The position numbers and the translations under genes are program-made. From Cymodocea nodosa (Eukaryota > Streptophyta > Magnoliopsida > Alismatales > Cymodoceaceae), in the NCBI GenBank assembly GCA_036874045.1, contig CM072344.1, positions 9,396,501 through 9,460,500 on the forward strand: DNA of 64,000 bases. Direction: 5' to 3'. Shown one piece after another: positions 1 to 11,262 of this stretch. Each line of letters starts with the position of its first letter. The stretch's first letter is position 1. The notes beneath the pieces were generated by a model. It ran no database searches. It had not been told where the DNA came from and worked only from the letters and a program-made list of their open reading frames with translations.

Positions 1-631
1 ACATTAATGACATGTATTTAACTTTATTTATGTTGACAAAATCAGGAGGAAAAAATATAAAAGTTAATATGAGGAGTAAGTTTTAGAAATTTACTAAGTG
101 TTAACTCAACGAAGCTAGTTCGTTGAGTTAGTTGTAACTCAACGAGGTTAGTTCATTGAGTTAGAAATAGTAACCGAAGCTAGTCCATTGAGTTAACTGT
201 AACTCAACGAGGTTAGTTTATGGATTAAGCTGAACGGTTATTCTTTCAGCCATGAACGGAACTTCATGGGTTTAGCGGTTATTGAAATTTGAAATTAGAA
301 GTGAAACTCATATCCATAAAAATAGGAACCATACTACATGTTACAAGACACATTCTTGCAACGAGATTCATTTGCTTTATAGACGTGCATTATAAATATA
401 GAACAAAATGTTATTTACGAGTTACCAGCACCTGAGGAAAGAAAAGAAAATTCGTTGAGGAATTGGAAGGAGAAGCAGCTGATTCAACTTCATCTGTCAA
501 CAACTATTTAATGAAAACAAAGCATCAGACTGATATGTAATTAATCTTCTACTATTTTACTTTATGTTAAGAGTTTATGAGCACATGGATTCATTCTCCT
601 AGTACTAAATGATTAGTAAGAAGTATTTTTC
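1..631 (+). repeat. GypA-1 internal spacer, upstream of gag
   Basis: Non-coding spacer. The same sequence is found in minus orientation at 42661-43300 (GypA-4) and 61926-62640 (GypA-2). It carries paired TAACTCAACGA / TCGTTGAGTTA dyads at about 103-215 and an AT-rich segment near 400-420. I see no reading frame of note. In all three copies it lies just before the gag capsid-like region. Confidence 0.75.
103..215. repeat. cluster of TAACTCAACGA dyads
   Basis: The motif TAACTCAACGA and its reverse complement TCGTTGAGTTA alternate several times with short GAAGCTAGT or GGTTAGT spacers, giving imperfect palindromes of about 28-30 bp. The same dyads recur in CopA LTRs, GypA LTRs and other GypA spacers of this window. 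Function unknown; a regulatory or hairpin role is an inference. Confidence 0.7.
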
Positions 632-980
632 CTAGAAGAAGTGTTTTTGATCCCTGAAAAGATTTTTCTTTTGGTATGCAGGGATAACTGATCAATGAGA
701 ATTCTATGCCTTTTATACTGTATCTTTATTTCATGCATGTCCTCCACGTTTAATCACTATCAATCTTCCACTTCTTCACGTCTTTTCTTTTTCCTTCATT
801 GAAATACACACGTTCTGACCCATGTTTACATTTCAAATTTTCTTTAATTATCAATCCTGGATCTCTGAAAAATTTCTTGCAAAATAAACTTTCTCGTCCA
901 AAATTTTTCATCAGTGTAATAAGAAGTCGTTACTTTAATGTTAACTAAACGAGTAACACAAGTATATATATACTAACTTA

Positions 981-1735
981 ATGTCCACATCATGCAATGA
1001 GTAAAGCACAATTAATAGGTATAATTTACGAAGGCATAGATGTTTCAACGAAATCTTTATTAGAATCTACATGTCGGAATGTATTTTTAAAATTGTGTAG
1101 TGAAGAAGCATGGGCATACTTAGAAAACTTTGCAAAAATAACTACATAGTGGGAAAACTCGGTTGAAACTATTACAGATAAAAAAATATTGCCAAGGGGA
1201 ATGCATGAAATAGATTCAAACACTATGCTTGAAGTTAAATTAACTAAGTTAACAAAGAAAATAGAAGAGTTATCATTAAATCAAAAGCTAGCAGAAAAGA
1301 ATGCAAACATTAATGATTTAGATAAAATTTATGCTAGAAACTAGAAAGATAACTTTGGAAATTCTTACAACGCTAATTAGAGAAATCACCTGAATCTATA
1401 TTGGAGAAATAATAATTTCCAAGGAGGAGAAAATATAAATGATAAAAATATAAGTGATGAAGCATTAATTGAACAAGGATCTAGAATAGAGAAGTTAGAA
1501 AACATAATTAAACAATCATTTAGATCTTGTATTTGGAAATGCTGCCATTCAAAATCAACATATGAATAGAAATATACCCCCTAGACAGAAGGAATCAATA
1601 GAAGTTAGACCTACTAGAGGATTGCCAATGCAAGTAGTACCTAACCTTGTCAACAAAACTGTTAATAAAATTGATACCTCCTTTGGGAGGGAAATTGAAT
1701 GAAGTAGTATAACTGAAACAACTATGTATAATATA
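981..1735 (+). pseudogene. GypA-1 gag C-terminal part, duplicate copy
   Basis: Plus-strand remains of the C-terminal half of an Athila/Tat-type Gag. The recognisable stretch starts around MSKAQLIGIIYEGID, passes PRGMHEIDS and ELTKKIEELSLNQ-like text, and ends near a NNNFQGGEN block typical of this lineage. It aligns with the minus-strand gag at 25263-26516. CopA LTR sequence flanks it on both sides because of the tandem duplication. Fossil, not functional. Confidence 0.8.
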
Positions 1736-2529
1736 TGTAGGATCGTATGACTACACAAGAGGGGGTGAATTGGGTTTTTCAACATTTTCGAATATAATTG
1801 AAACTTTAAAACTCAAAAACAAGTCGAGACACTATTTTCATAAAATCATTTTTATTCAAGGTTTCAATTACAATATATAATTCAATTCTCAGAAATTGTA
1901 GATGCAATTATATATCGATACCATATTTCATCTATACAATTTCATAACAACAAATAGAGAAAACTAATTTATGGAATTTAAAACATTTCTCCCTGTTTAA
2001 GATCTTTCTTCTTCTTTTTCTTCTTCTTCTTCTCTTTCTTCTTCAGCAATTCTTTAGTGACGAATATCTTGTCTTTCTCTACTTCACCGAATTTGCTTTC
2101 TTCTAATACTTTAAATCTTCAGTGACATATATCTTTCCTTTTTATGCTTCACTGAATTTTCTTCCACTTGAGAGCTTTTCCCAGAAGAAGTGTTTTTGAT
2201 CCCTGAAAAGATTTTTCTTTTGGTATGCAGGGATAACTGATCAATGAGAATTCTATGCCTTTTATACTATATCTTTATTTCATGCATATCCTCCACGTTT
2301 AATCACTATCAGTCTTCCACTTCTTCACGTCTTTTCTTTTTCCTTCATTGAAATACACACGTTCTGACCCATGTTTACATTTCAAATTTTCTTTAATTAT
2401 CAATCCTGGATCTCTGAAAAATTTCCTGCAAAATAAACTTTCTCATCCAAAATTTTTCATCAGTGTAATAAGAAGTCGTTACTTTAATGTTAACTAAACG
2501 AGTAACACAAGTATATATATACTAACTCA

Positions 2530-3284
2530 ATGTCCACATCATGCAATGAGTAAAGTACAATTAATAGGTATAATTTATGAAGGCATAGATGTTTCAACGA
2601 AATCTTTATTAGAATCTACATGTCAGAATGTACTTTTAAAATTGTGTAGTGAAGAAGCATGGGCATACTTAAAAAACTTTGCAAAAAGAACTACATAGTG
2701 GGAAAACTCGGTTGAAACTATTACAGATAAAAAAATATTGCCAAGGGGAATGCATGAAATAGATTCAAGCACTATGCTTGAAGTTAAATTAACTGAGTTA
2801 ACAAAGAAAATATAAGAGTTATCATTAAATCAAAAGCTAGCAGAAAAGAATGCAAACATTAATGATTTAGATAAAATTTATGCTAGAAACTAGAAAGATA
2901 ACTTTGGAAATTCTTACAACGCTCATTGGAGAAATCACCTGAATCTATATTGGAGAAATAATAATTTCCAAGGAGGAGAAAATATAAATGATAAAAATAT
3001 AAGTTATGAAGCATTAATTGAACAAGGATCTAGAATAGAGAAGTTAGAAAACATAATTAAACAATCATTTAGATCTTGTATTTGGAAATGCTGCCATTCA
3101 AAATCAACATATGAATAGAAATATACCCCCTAGATAGAAGGAATCAATAGAAGTTAGACCTACTAGAGGATTGCCAATGCAAGTAGTACCTAACCTTGTC
3201 AATAAAACTGTTAATAAAATTGATACCTCCTTTGGGAGGGAAATTGAATGAAGTAGTATAACTGAAACAACTATGTATAATATA
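2530..3284 (+). pseudogene. GypA-1 gag C-terminal part, original position
   Basis: Second copy of the same gag remains, in the second duplication unit. It directly abuts the CopA-1 LTR, and its last five bases (ATATA, 3280-3284) are the left target duplication of CopA-1. Across CopA-1 the GypA sequence resumes at 19173 and leads into the F-box gene. The uninterrupted order gag then F-box can be seen in GypA-2 (26516 down to 24201 on the minus strand). Confidence 0.8.
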
Positions 3285-4815
3285 TGTAGGATCGTATGAC
3301 TACACAAGAGGGGGTGAATTGGGATTTTCAACATTTTCGAATATAATTGAAACTTTAAAACTCAAAAACAAGTCGAGACACTATTTTCATAAAATCATTT
3401 TTATTCAAGGTTTCAATTACAATATATAATTCAATTCTCAGAAATTGTAGATGCAATTATATATCGATACCATATTTCATCTATACAATTTCATAACAAC
3501 AAATAGAGAAAACTAATTTATGGAATTTAAAACATTTCTCCCTGTTTAAGATCTTTCTTCTTCTTTTTCTTCTTCTTCTTCTCTTTCTTCTTCAGCAATT
3601 CTTTAGTGACGAATATCTTGTCTTTCTCTACTTCACCGAATTTGCTTTCTTCTGATACTTTAAATCTTCAGTGACATATATCTTACCTTTTTATGCTTCA
3701 TTAAATTTTCTTCCACCTGAGAGCTTTTCCCAGAAGAAGTGTTTTTGATCCCTGAAAAGATTTTCCTTTTGGTGTGCAGGGATAACTGATCAATGAGAAT
3801 TCTATGCCTTTTATACTATATCTTTATTTCATGTATATCCTCCACGTTTAATCACTATCAGTCTTCCACTTCTTCACGTCTTTTCTTTTTCCTTCATTGA
3901 AATACACACGTTCTGACTCATGTTTACATTTCGAATTTTCTTTAATTATCAATCCTGGATCTCTGAAAAATTTCCTGCAAAATAAACTTTCTCGTCCAAA
4001 ATTTTTCATCAGTGTAATAAGAAGTCGTTACTTTAATTTTAATTAAACGAGTAACACAAATATATATATAACTTAACGTTTCTAACTTAACGAGTTCCTC
4101 ATATGCCAACTCACGTGACAAGTACTGTAGCTAACTCAACGAACTAAGTCTGTGGTGTTACGATAACTCAACGAACCATCTCCGTTGTATTACAAATAAC
4201 TCAACGAACCAATAATAAACAAATGTTTTTATAATAAGAATTTTACCATGTGCAAAAATAACAACTTAAGTTTATAATGCTAACCTAACGCATTGCCTTA
4301 GTGTTCAATATAGCAACTCTACGCATTTAGTTATGTTAACGAGTTAAACATGTGCACCTCACGTGATACAATATAACATTCGTAATTTATAATTTCACCA
4401 CGTGTACAACACTAACTTAACGAGTTCGTCTCTTCTTTTACTCATTAACTCAACGAGTTCTCATGTGACCTATTTTAACCTTTAAGCCTCTAACTTAACG
4501 AGTTCTCACGTGATCTCTATACGAACAAAACTCTAACTTAACAAGTTGTCTAATGTGCACTGTTCATGATACAGAAAATATAACTTTAAAACATATCATG
4601 CTTTTCAATAAAAGCACACGTTAACTTAACGTTTAGTTAAATAAGAAATTAATGCAACGAAATGACTAGTTATTAGTATAATTTTAGATCCAATACAGAC
4701 AAGTATTTATCTCAGAAAGCTTTTTCTGTATTAATTTCTTTTCACAAGTAGTAGTAATTGAGCAAATATGATTATTTTTCATTCAACACACATCATTAAA
4801 ACAAAATACTCAACA
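3285..4815 (-). repeat. CopA-1 3' LTR
   Basis: 1531 bp, with element-sense ends TGTTGAG (at 4815) and TCCTACA (at 3285). Near the U5 end it has a pyrimidine-rich (CTT)n tract on the plus strand (about 3556-3590). The U3 half holds TAACTTAACGAGTT repeats and ACGTG cores (about 4080-4560). It pairs with 17621-19167. Confidence 0.92.
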
Positions 4816-4830
4816 ATCTCCCCCTTTTTG
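4816..4830 (-). other. CopA-1 polypurine tract
   Basis: In element sense this reads CAAAAAGGGGGAGAT, immediately before the 3' LTR. It is the expected plus-strand primer for reverse transcription. The same tract sits at 53961-53975 in CopA-2. Confidence 0.85.
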
Positions 4831-5336
4831 ATGATGACAAAACCATATTAAATCAATTATGAAATATATTTAACTCAACAAAGCACCTTTGTTGGGTTAA
4901 CTTTTAATTCAACAAACAAGTTTGTTGACTTAAGTTCATTTAAGCTTATTTCTATTGTTTGTGTAAGTTTTACCTCTCAGAAATAAAACTTTCAGATGTC
5001 AATAATTATATAAGTATCATTTCTCTACCTTTCAAATTATATTATCATCTATCAAATTACAATAACCATAAATATCATCTCCCTTTATATTATATACAAT
5101 TAAAATCATAATCATCTTTTTCTTTTCTTTTCTTTTTTTTATAACATTTCTCCCGCTTTTTGTCATTAATCAAAAAGATAATTACATAGAATGTATAGTA
5201 AGAGATATATTTACAACAATGCTTTCTGTAAACAATAATAAGAATGGTAAACATTTACAGAAAAATGTATTGTTCAATGAATCAAACAATGAATACAAAC
5301 ATTACATTTTGTATTTAGATACAAGCAAACAAGCAG
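4831..5336 (-). repeat. CopA-1 3' spacer between accessory gene and PPT
   Basis: AT-rich non-coding segment matching 53438-53960 of CopA-2 in opposite orientation. It contains paired short motifs with AAGTCAACAAACTTG and TTTGTTGAGTTA text. No gene is seen. Confidence 0.7.
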
Positions 5337-5591
5337 TTATCTATTCCTCCTAAGTATATCACTTATAGCATTACAGATTTTATCTCCTAGATGCCTAATA
5401 TCATTTCTGATGTCATTAAGTATATCATCTAGGTTAGGAGGTAGCTGGGGTTGCTGTTCTGCTTGAACTGAATAACTTTGTTGTTGTTGTTGTTGTATAT
5501 GGTCTATACAATCAGGTTGTTGTTGTTGTGTTTGTTGAGGTTTACGCAAGACTTGGAATTTTTGCAAATCTTTTATACTAAAAGCTCTCAT
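5337..5591 (-). pseudogene. CopA-1 accessory region, Gln-rich C-terminal ORF
   Basis: 84-residue frame starting MRAFSIKDLQKFQ. Residues about 17-47 hold glutamine runs (QQTQQQQ, IQQQQQQS), and an amphipathic tail follows with DDILNDIRNDIRHLGDKI, likely helical. The plus-strand counterpart is 53189-53437 in CopA-2. It lies just downstream of the accessory domain remains and is probably the 3' end of that gene. Function unknown; the poly-Q and helix suggest self-association, which is inference. Confidence 0.6.
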
Positions 5592-5619
5592 GCCTTTAGT
5601 TTTAGAGGGCTAGTTAGAT

Positions 5620-7625
5620 AAATTCAATTGGCTTGCAAGGAGTCTACATACAGCATCACCATAAAATAACTTTGAACTCATATGTTGTAGTTGAGAAGTA
5701 AAAACATCAAACTAATTTATTTGAATTTTATTCAGCAAACCATAAGTTGCATATAAATAGCTTCTACTGACTTCCATATTGTGTCCGACTCTCTGAAATA
5801 AATTGGCATGCAATATATTTGCAATAAACCTTGCCTCTGCATTCAGATTTTCCATGAGTCTCATTTTAGAATATACATCTAGAATATTTGATAAGGACTA
5901 AATGTTCCATTCCAGTTGTCTAATCATGTCAAATCTATTGGTAACAACAATACCTTCATTCTTTAATCCCAAAATTTCAAAAATTAATTCAGGAGACAAT
6001 ATTAACTCCTGTTTATTTATTTGAGTTTGTAGTATATTTTCATTCTTGACCAAATTTCTATAAAAAGCTACAATAAGCTCTTTGTATTGCTTCCATTTCG
6101 TTCTAATTAGCAAGAATTGAATGAGGCCTTGATACTCAAATAAATCTCTCATATCAATCAAATTTCTGAATTTTATTGGTCTAGCATGTAGAATTTGACA
6201 TGTAATCAGATTATTATATTTCTGTAATGCTTCCTCAGATCTAAAATAAATTGAATTTCCTTGAATTTGTAATACTATACATAAAGAAGGTGATACTTGA
6301 AGCTGTGATTCAGAATTTAATTAATCTTCAGGAACTTCTTCTTCAAAATGAATGTCATGTTGTTCCTCTATGAAAACATTTTCTTGAAGCTGCGTATGTA
6401 CACTTGATTCTTTAGCTTCAACAGTGCAAGGAACATTTTCAATATCCGCCACATTCATTTGTTCAGTTTCTATAAAAAATATAGAGTTCAAATTTTGCAC
6501 CAATTCATCAGCCTATGTATCTGTTTGTAATTTTTCAATTTCTGTAACAGATAGTTCCATTTGTACATGCTATGAATTCTCAAACTCTACTTCCATAGAT
6601 TCTGAAGAAGGCTGGTTGACGTTTAGCTCTTCTAGAGTCTTAAGTGTTTCAATATCTACTACTCTAGACAATTCAACCTGTGAACTAGTTACTGCCTCAA
6701 CATTGTCAATTATATCTGCAATAACTTGTTCAATGTCAGTTACCTGATGCTCTGATTTTTCAATTTCTGCATCATCAGGGCTTGTATTTATAGAAAAACT
6801 TGAGCTCATATTTGAGTTGCATTTCTTCTTAAGTTTTCTAGCAAGTGAAAATAAAGTCTCATTATCATCATTAGTTTTAGTATGCTCGGAACTGATGAGT
6901 TTATCAGATGCACTATAAGGTACAATGTTTAGACATACATTGTCCTTTGGAAATAAATGCTCATCCGATTGTCCTTGTTCAATGGACTTTATTTCTGTAG
7001 ACATAATTTTTCTAATTTTTCTTCTTCTATAACATTTCTGTTTCTCCTCTACAAGTATTGCTGTTTTCTTTTCAAATTGCTCTAGAAAAGTTTTCTACTT
7101 TAATTCTTCAAAGGCACTTTCTATTGCTATAGCCTTTCGAAGACTATCAACTTTTCTTTTATCTATAACAATATGTGATTGCACTTGTTTTGAAAATAAC
7201 GGAGTAGGGATAGCTGATTCATTCTCTTCCTCAAATGCATGTAGTCTTGTAACATTTATAGGTATTTGAGGAATTCTAGTTGATGTACCTACACCTTTTT
7301 CCAAATATTTTGCATATTGCTCTAGAAATGCAATCTCAGCACATTTCATTCTATATTCTCTATCAAATTTACTACGAATACCCATGTATGTAATATTTTC
7401 ATCAATATGTTGAAGCTCTTGTCTAACTTCATCTATTATACCTTGAGGAAAGAAGTAATCTCTATAAATTTCTGCTAACATTTTGTCCACTCGAAGTATT
7501 TTCTTGAACCAGGTGCGTGGAACTTCATCAGTATCGATTTCTTTTCCTTTTGCATCACCTCTACTTTTGCCTTTTCCTCTGCCATGACCTTTGTAGAACT
7601 TGGAAACCATCGTCACAGGTTGTAA
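5620..7625 (-). pseudogene. CopA-1 3' accessory gene remains (env-like position, plant-transposon-protein-like domain)
   Basis: Remains of a long gene between pol and the 3' LTR. In element order it has a basic N-terminus with KGHGRGKGKSRG (7610-7540), which could act as a nuclear or RNA-binding signal. Next is a segment with EYRMKCAEIAFLEQYAKY (near 7320). A long acidic, Ser/Glu-rich, probably disordered part follows (7004-6321). The folded domain at about 6230-5700 includes DLFEYQGLIQFL, LIVAFYRNLV and LGLKNEGIVVTNRFD. That domain resembles Pfam PF20167 (putative plant transposon protein), recalled from its general pattern and not searched. It occupies the place of the env-like ORF of Sireviruses, but I see no clear signal peptide or membrane anchor. 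Same gene at 36244-38150 in CopA-2. Broken. Confidence 0.65.
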
Positions 7626-7631
7626 CAGCAA

Positions 7632-8209
7632 TAAGTGGAAAAGATTTTCTTGACAAAGTTTACGAATAACCTAAGTGCCCGTGTAATAAGTGTTTAAATA
7701 GGGTTTTTAGGTGAATAACTCAACGTGTGTAAGTTGGGTTTGGATTTCAAATGAGTATTGAATATAGTTTATTCAATCAAGGTACCTGAAAAATTCTAGT
7801 ATAACTTGTTGAGTTAACTAACCTAACGAGTAAAACGCTGTCTAGAGGCAGTTTTACACGTTACCTTATATAACATAACGTTCAGTTAGTATACTTAAAA
7901 AAAATAAGTTTCGGATGCATTCAACTAAAACCTTCTGAAGACAACATACATGCTACACTTAACATTATTTTGAGAACATTGTAAACTATTCTAACATTCT
8001 ATTCTTATGAATCTAAAATAGTTTGTTTGTCTTTTTAAATTGTTTCATCAAGATCTTAAGAGGACTTTAATTCAGATCAACCAAGATTTGTATTCTGAAT
8101 TATATTAATTTGTTTTGGACATTGTTAATCCTCCCCGTACAAATATACTTCTTATATATTCAATAACATACAAAATATACTTGTATAACAATAGATGTTA
8201 AGTATAACT
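7632..8209 (-). repeat. CopA-1 spacer between pol and accessory gene
   Basis: Non-coding and colinear with about 35650-36243 in CopA-2. Features include TAACTCAACGTG and TTGAGTTAACTAACC motifs (7720-7830) and a TCCTCCCCGTACAAATATA block (8131-8149), whose reverse complement is a purine-rich tract of possible secondary PPT type. It is interrupted at 8210 by CopB-1. Confidence 0.7.
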
Positions 8210-9656
8210 TGTTAGGACTCTAGTATTTTGATAATGCAAAAACCTGTGTGAGGAAACATATTGTATTTCACAATGAAGACAGTGCAGGAAAAGATCGAAA
8301 GGCAGATAAATAGATACAGGTAGTTCAAAAATTACTGCTATAAAGCTGCAAGAAAATCGGATAGTTACCAAGCCAAGTATTCGAAAGAAAGTTAATTTTC
8401 GGTAAGTTATAGGCTTAAGTATCTGAAGAGTAAAGCAGTAGAAATATCATCAGACAATTAGAAGAATAACTATCCGAATTTACAAAGCCTTCAAAGAGTT
8501 AAATGATTAGATAGTTAAGAAAGATTGAATGATCGGAGAGTTAAGGAGTTAACTATCTGGAAGCTAAAGGAGTTTTCGGTAAGTTAGAAAAGCTAACTAT
8601 CCGAAACTTAAGTCATTCAATTACCCACGTGCAGAAATCCGAAACATATTGTATTCTTAAGTAATTTTTTGGTGAGTTAGAAAGCTAACTATCTGAAAAA
8701 CAGGAATTTTCAAAAGGTTATAAACTTATCTATCCAAAAACTTAAGTTATTCTTTTATGCACGTGCTGAAATAAGAAAGTAGTTGGAAACTTAAAGAGAA
8801 GGATTTCGAAGGGTTACTGTAGCTAACTATCTGACAGTCAAAGGACAGTTCAGTAAGTTATAGTTACAAGTATCCGATCAGGTGACAACTCATTGTATGA
8901 TCTGAAATTCTACATGGCAGAAAGACTTAAGTGATTTCTCGGTGAGTTACAAACATCCTTCGGAAAGTTACACAGCTAACTATCCGAAAGTTTGAGAAAA
9001 TCGGAAGGGTATCTTGAAATACCTCCCTAATCGGTAACATACCAAATTTAGGTCTGATTTCTTAGCAAGTACAGCAGAATACATCTGTTGGAAGAAAAAT
9101 ATGATCATTATACCTTTTGGTATAAATATGAAGAGTAAAGAGAAGATCAGACAGAGATAACGATCATACATTATACTGTGAGCTACATAAATTTTCATAT
9201 ACACTCTCAAGTCTGCAACATTCAAGAATACTCTTAAAGATTCACTACAAAAAAGCTCCCTTTGCCAAATCTCTAATAGAAAAGTTTAAAGCTGTTGGTT
9301 CGTGAGTTTCAACCTGAAAATACATTGTTGGTTGAGAGCTTCAACCCGAAAGCTCGAAGAAAGGTTGGTTATTGAGCTTATACCTGAAAGCTAAGTGTTG
9401 GTTCTTGCTTCAACCTGAAAGCACGTGTTGTAAGTACTTGTCTACTTAGTGAAGCTCAAGTGTATCTTGGGGGTGGACAAGCTGAGTTAGTGAACCACCT
9501 AAAAATTGCTGTGTTATTTTCTTCTTATTGTTATGCATCCATTTAATTTAGTTCAACACACTGTTTAATAGAATTAGTTGATTCTTAATTAAAAAGAAGT
9601 AAAATTACAAACCTTCACCATTCACCCCCCCTCTAGTGAGCCTATCGATCCTAACA
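8210..9656 (+). repeat. CopB-1 5' LTR
   Basis: 1447 bp, TGTTAGGACTC at the start and GATCCTAACA at the end, followed by ATTGGTATCAGAGC. The U3 part (8400-8990) repeats dyads of the form CGGTAAGTTA...TAACTATCCGAAA, which are very like those in GypA LTRs. A likely TATA region lies near 9118-9130 (TGGTATAAATATGAAG). Near the U5 end, repeated text TTGGTT..TTCAACCTGAAAGC (9294-9425) forms short tandem units. Confidence 0.9.
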
Positions 9657-9658
9657 AT

Positions 9659-9670
9659 TGGTATCAGAGC
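9659..9670 (+). other. CopB-1 primer binding site (initiator Met tRNA)
   Basis: TGGTATCAGAGC, two bases after the LTR end. It is complementary to the 3' end of initiator methionine tRNA, as usual for plant copia elements. Confidence 0.93.
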
Positions 9671-9708
9671 TTGGTTAATCCGTTATAAGATTTAACCATC
9701 TGGATTTA

Positions 9709-11115
9709 TGGCTCAATTTGCTGAGGGACAAAACATCCACAGAGCTCCTCTATTCGATGGTTCCAATTATAACTATTGGAAGAATAGAATGGAGTGTTTC
9801 CTTAGGAGTTCTGATGTAAAACTCTAGAAGATTGTTGTTCTTGGAACTACACTTCCAACCAGTGATGTTATGAACTGGTCTAAGGAAGATGAGAGAATCA
9901 TCTAGTTGGATGCTAGAGGGCTGAATGCCATATACTATGCACTAACTGCTGAACAATATAACAAAGTTTCTACATGTAAGTTTGCACATGAGGCTTGGAA
10001 AATCCTTCAAGTTAATGACGAAGTTACAAGCCAAGTAAAGGATACTAAAATTAGCATTCTGTTGAGAAAATTAGAACTATTTAAAATGGATGATAATGAA
10101 AATATAACTAAAATGTTTTCAAGATTTACTGAAATTATTAACAGTCTAGAAGGCCTGGGAAAGGAATTCTCTTCTTGTGAACAGGTATAGAAGATCCTGA
10201 GAAGTTTAACCATCGAGTGGAAACAGAAATCCACCTCTATTCAAGATTCCAAAGATCTAAATAACTACACAATTGAAGAACTATTGGGCAATCTTCTGGC
10301 CCACGAAGTTCAAATGAAAGACTGAAAAGAACAAGAGGGAATGGTTGAAAAGAAAGTTGAAAAGAAAAAGGAAATTGCATTTCCTTCAACTGAAGAAGGT
10401 CTAAGTTCAGATGATGATGAGATTATGTTGTTGGCAAGGAACTTCAGAAAGTTCATGAAGAAAAATAATAAGACCAACTCCTCCAAAAGAACTATTCCCA
10501 CATGCTTCAAATGCAAAAGGCAAGGATATATACAGACTTTTTGTTCATTGCAAATAGAAGAAGAGCAATCAAAAAGGAAGAAAAGGTGGAAGAACAAAAA
10601 CAAAATGGCTCTCAAAGCTACTTGGGATGATAGTAGTTCATTAGACAGTTCCTCAAACTTTGAAAGTGAAGCTGCAACCAATGTGTGCTTTGCAGCTCAG
10701 GAGGTATGTTCCACTTCTTCCTCTAGCTCAGAAAATGAGCATGATGAATTAGATATTAGTAGTCTTCTATCTACTATAGATAATCTATATGTTAAATATA
10801 GAGAATTTAAGAAAGAAATTAAAAGGTTGAATAATTGTTTAGAAGATTCCCTTGTTGAATTAGAAACAATTGTAGTTGAAAAGAGAAATCTGAAATCTAA
10901 CTTGGATGAATATAGTTGTGATAACTATGAATTAAAAGAAGAAAATAAAAACTTATTAACTACAATATCTGATCTGAAAAATACCATATGTAAATTCACT
11001 CAAGGTCAAAAAGGACTAAATAAAATGATAGGATCTCAACGACCTAATGGAAGTAAATATGGCCTAGGGTATGCTACACCACAGGAAGTACCTTATTGTG
11101 GTGGATTGATTTGAT
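9709..11115 (+). pseudogene. CopB-1 gag remains
   Basis: Starts with MAQFAEGQNIHRAPLFDG at 9709, the usual plant copia Gag start (NRPPLFDG..YWK pattern). A UBN2-type capsid region runs to about 10320 (LNAIYYALTAEQYNKVST, EAWKILQV, SRFTEIINSLEGLGK). A zinc-knuckle relic is at about 10502-10545 (CFKCKRQG). A lysine-rich, then Ser/acidic segment and coiled coil (10760-11000, YREFKKEIKRLNNCLED) follow. The long tail between knuckle and protease is usual for Sirevirus Gag. Broken. Confidence 0.8.
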
Positions 11116-11262
11116 CTTATGGAGATGGCACCATTGTGTTTGCTATCAGAAGAAGATCAGGCTATATGTGGCTGCCTAGAGGCAACAAATTTAATGTTTT
11201 AAGGATTAACTCTGGTGGACCCAAGAAGATTTGGGTACCAAAAGCCTTAATTTTAGTATAAA

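Larger units (their letters stand above)
632..3729. repeat. 1549-bp tandem duplication of a CopA-LTR/GypA-gag chimera
   Basis: Bases 632-2180 and 2181-3729 are near-identical direct repeats with a period of 1549 bp. Examples are the matching blocks at 1555 and 3104, and at 1736 and 3285. Each unit holds part of a CopA LTR (minus orientation) and part of the GypA gag region (plus orientation). Beyond 3729 the sequence continues as the rest of the CopA-1 LTR. The arrangement is best explained by a local duplication after CopA-1 inserted into GypA-1. The few differences between units suggest it is younger than the insertion. Confidence 0.85.

Noticed and set aside
103-215. miRNA precursor from the TAACTCAACGA palindromes
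   Set aside because: The dyads are short, imperfect and spread through many loci, without a single stable foldback of miRNA length.
1555-1785. 76-codon minus-strand frame, repeated at 3104-3334
   Set aside because: It spans the gag/CopA LTR border and is duplicated only because of the 1549-bp tandem repeat. No protein-like feature.
10310-10681. Hydrophobic minus-strand frame of 123 codons opposite CopB-1 gag
   Set aside because: Complement of a Lys/Glu-rich gag segment; such antisense frames read as hydrophobic by codon composition.
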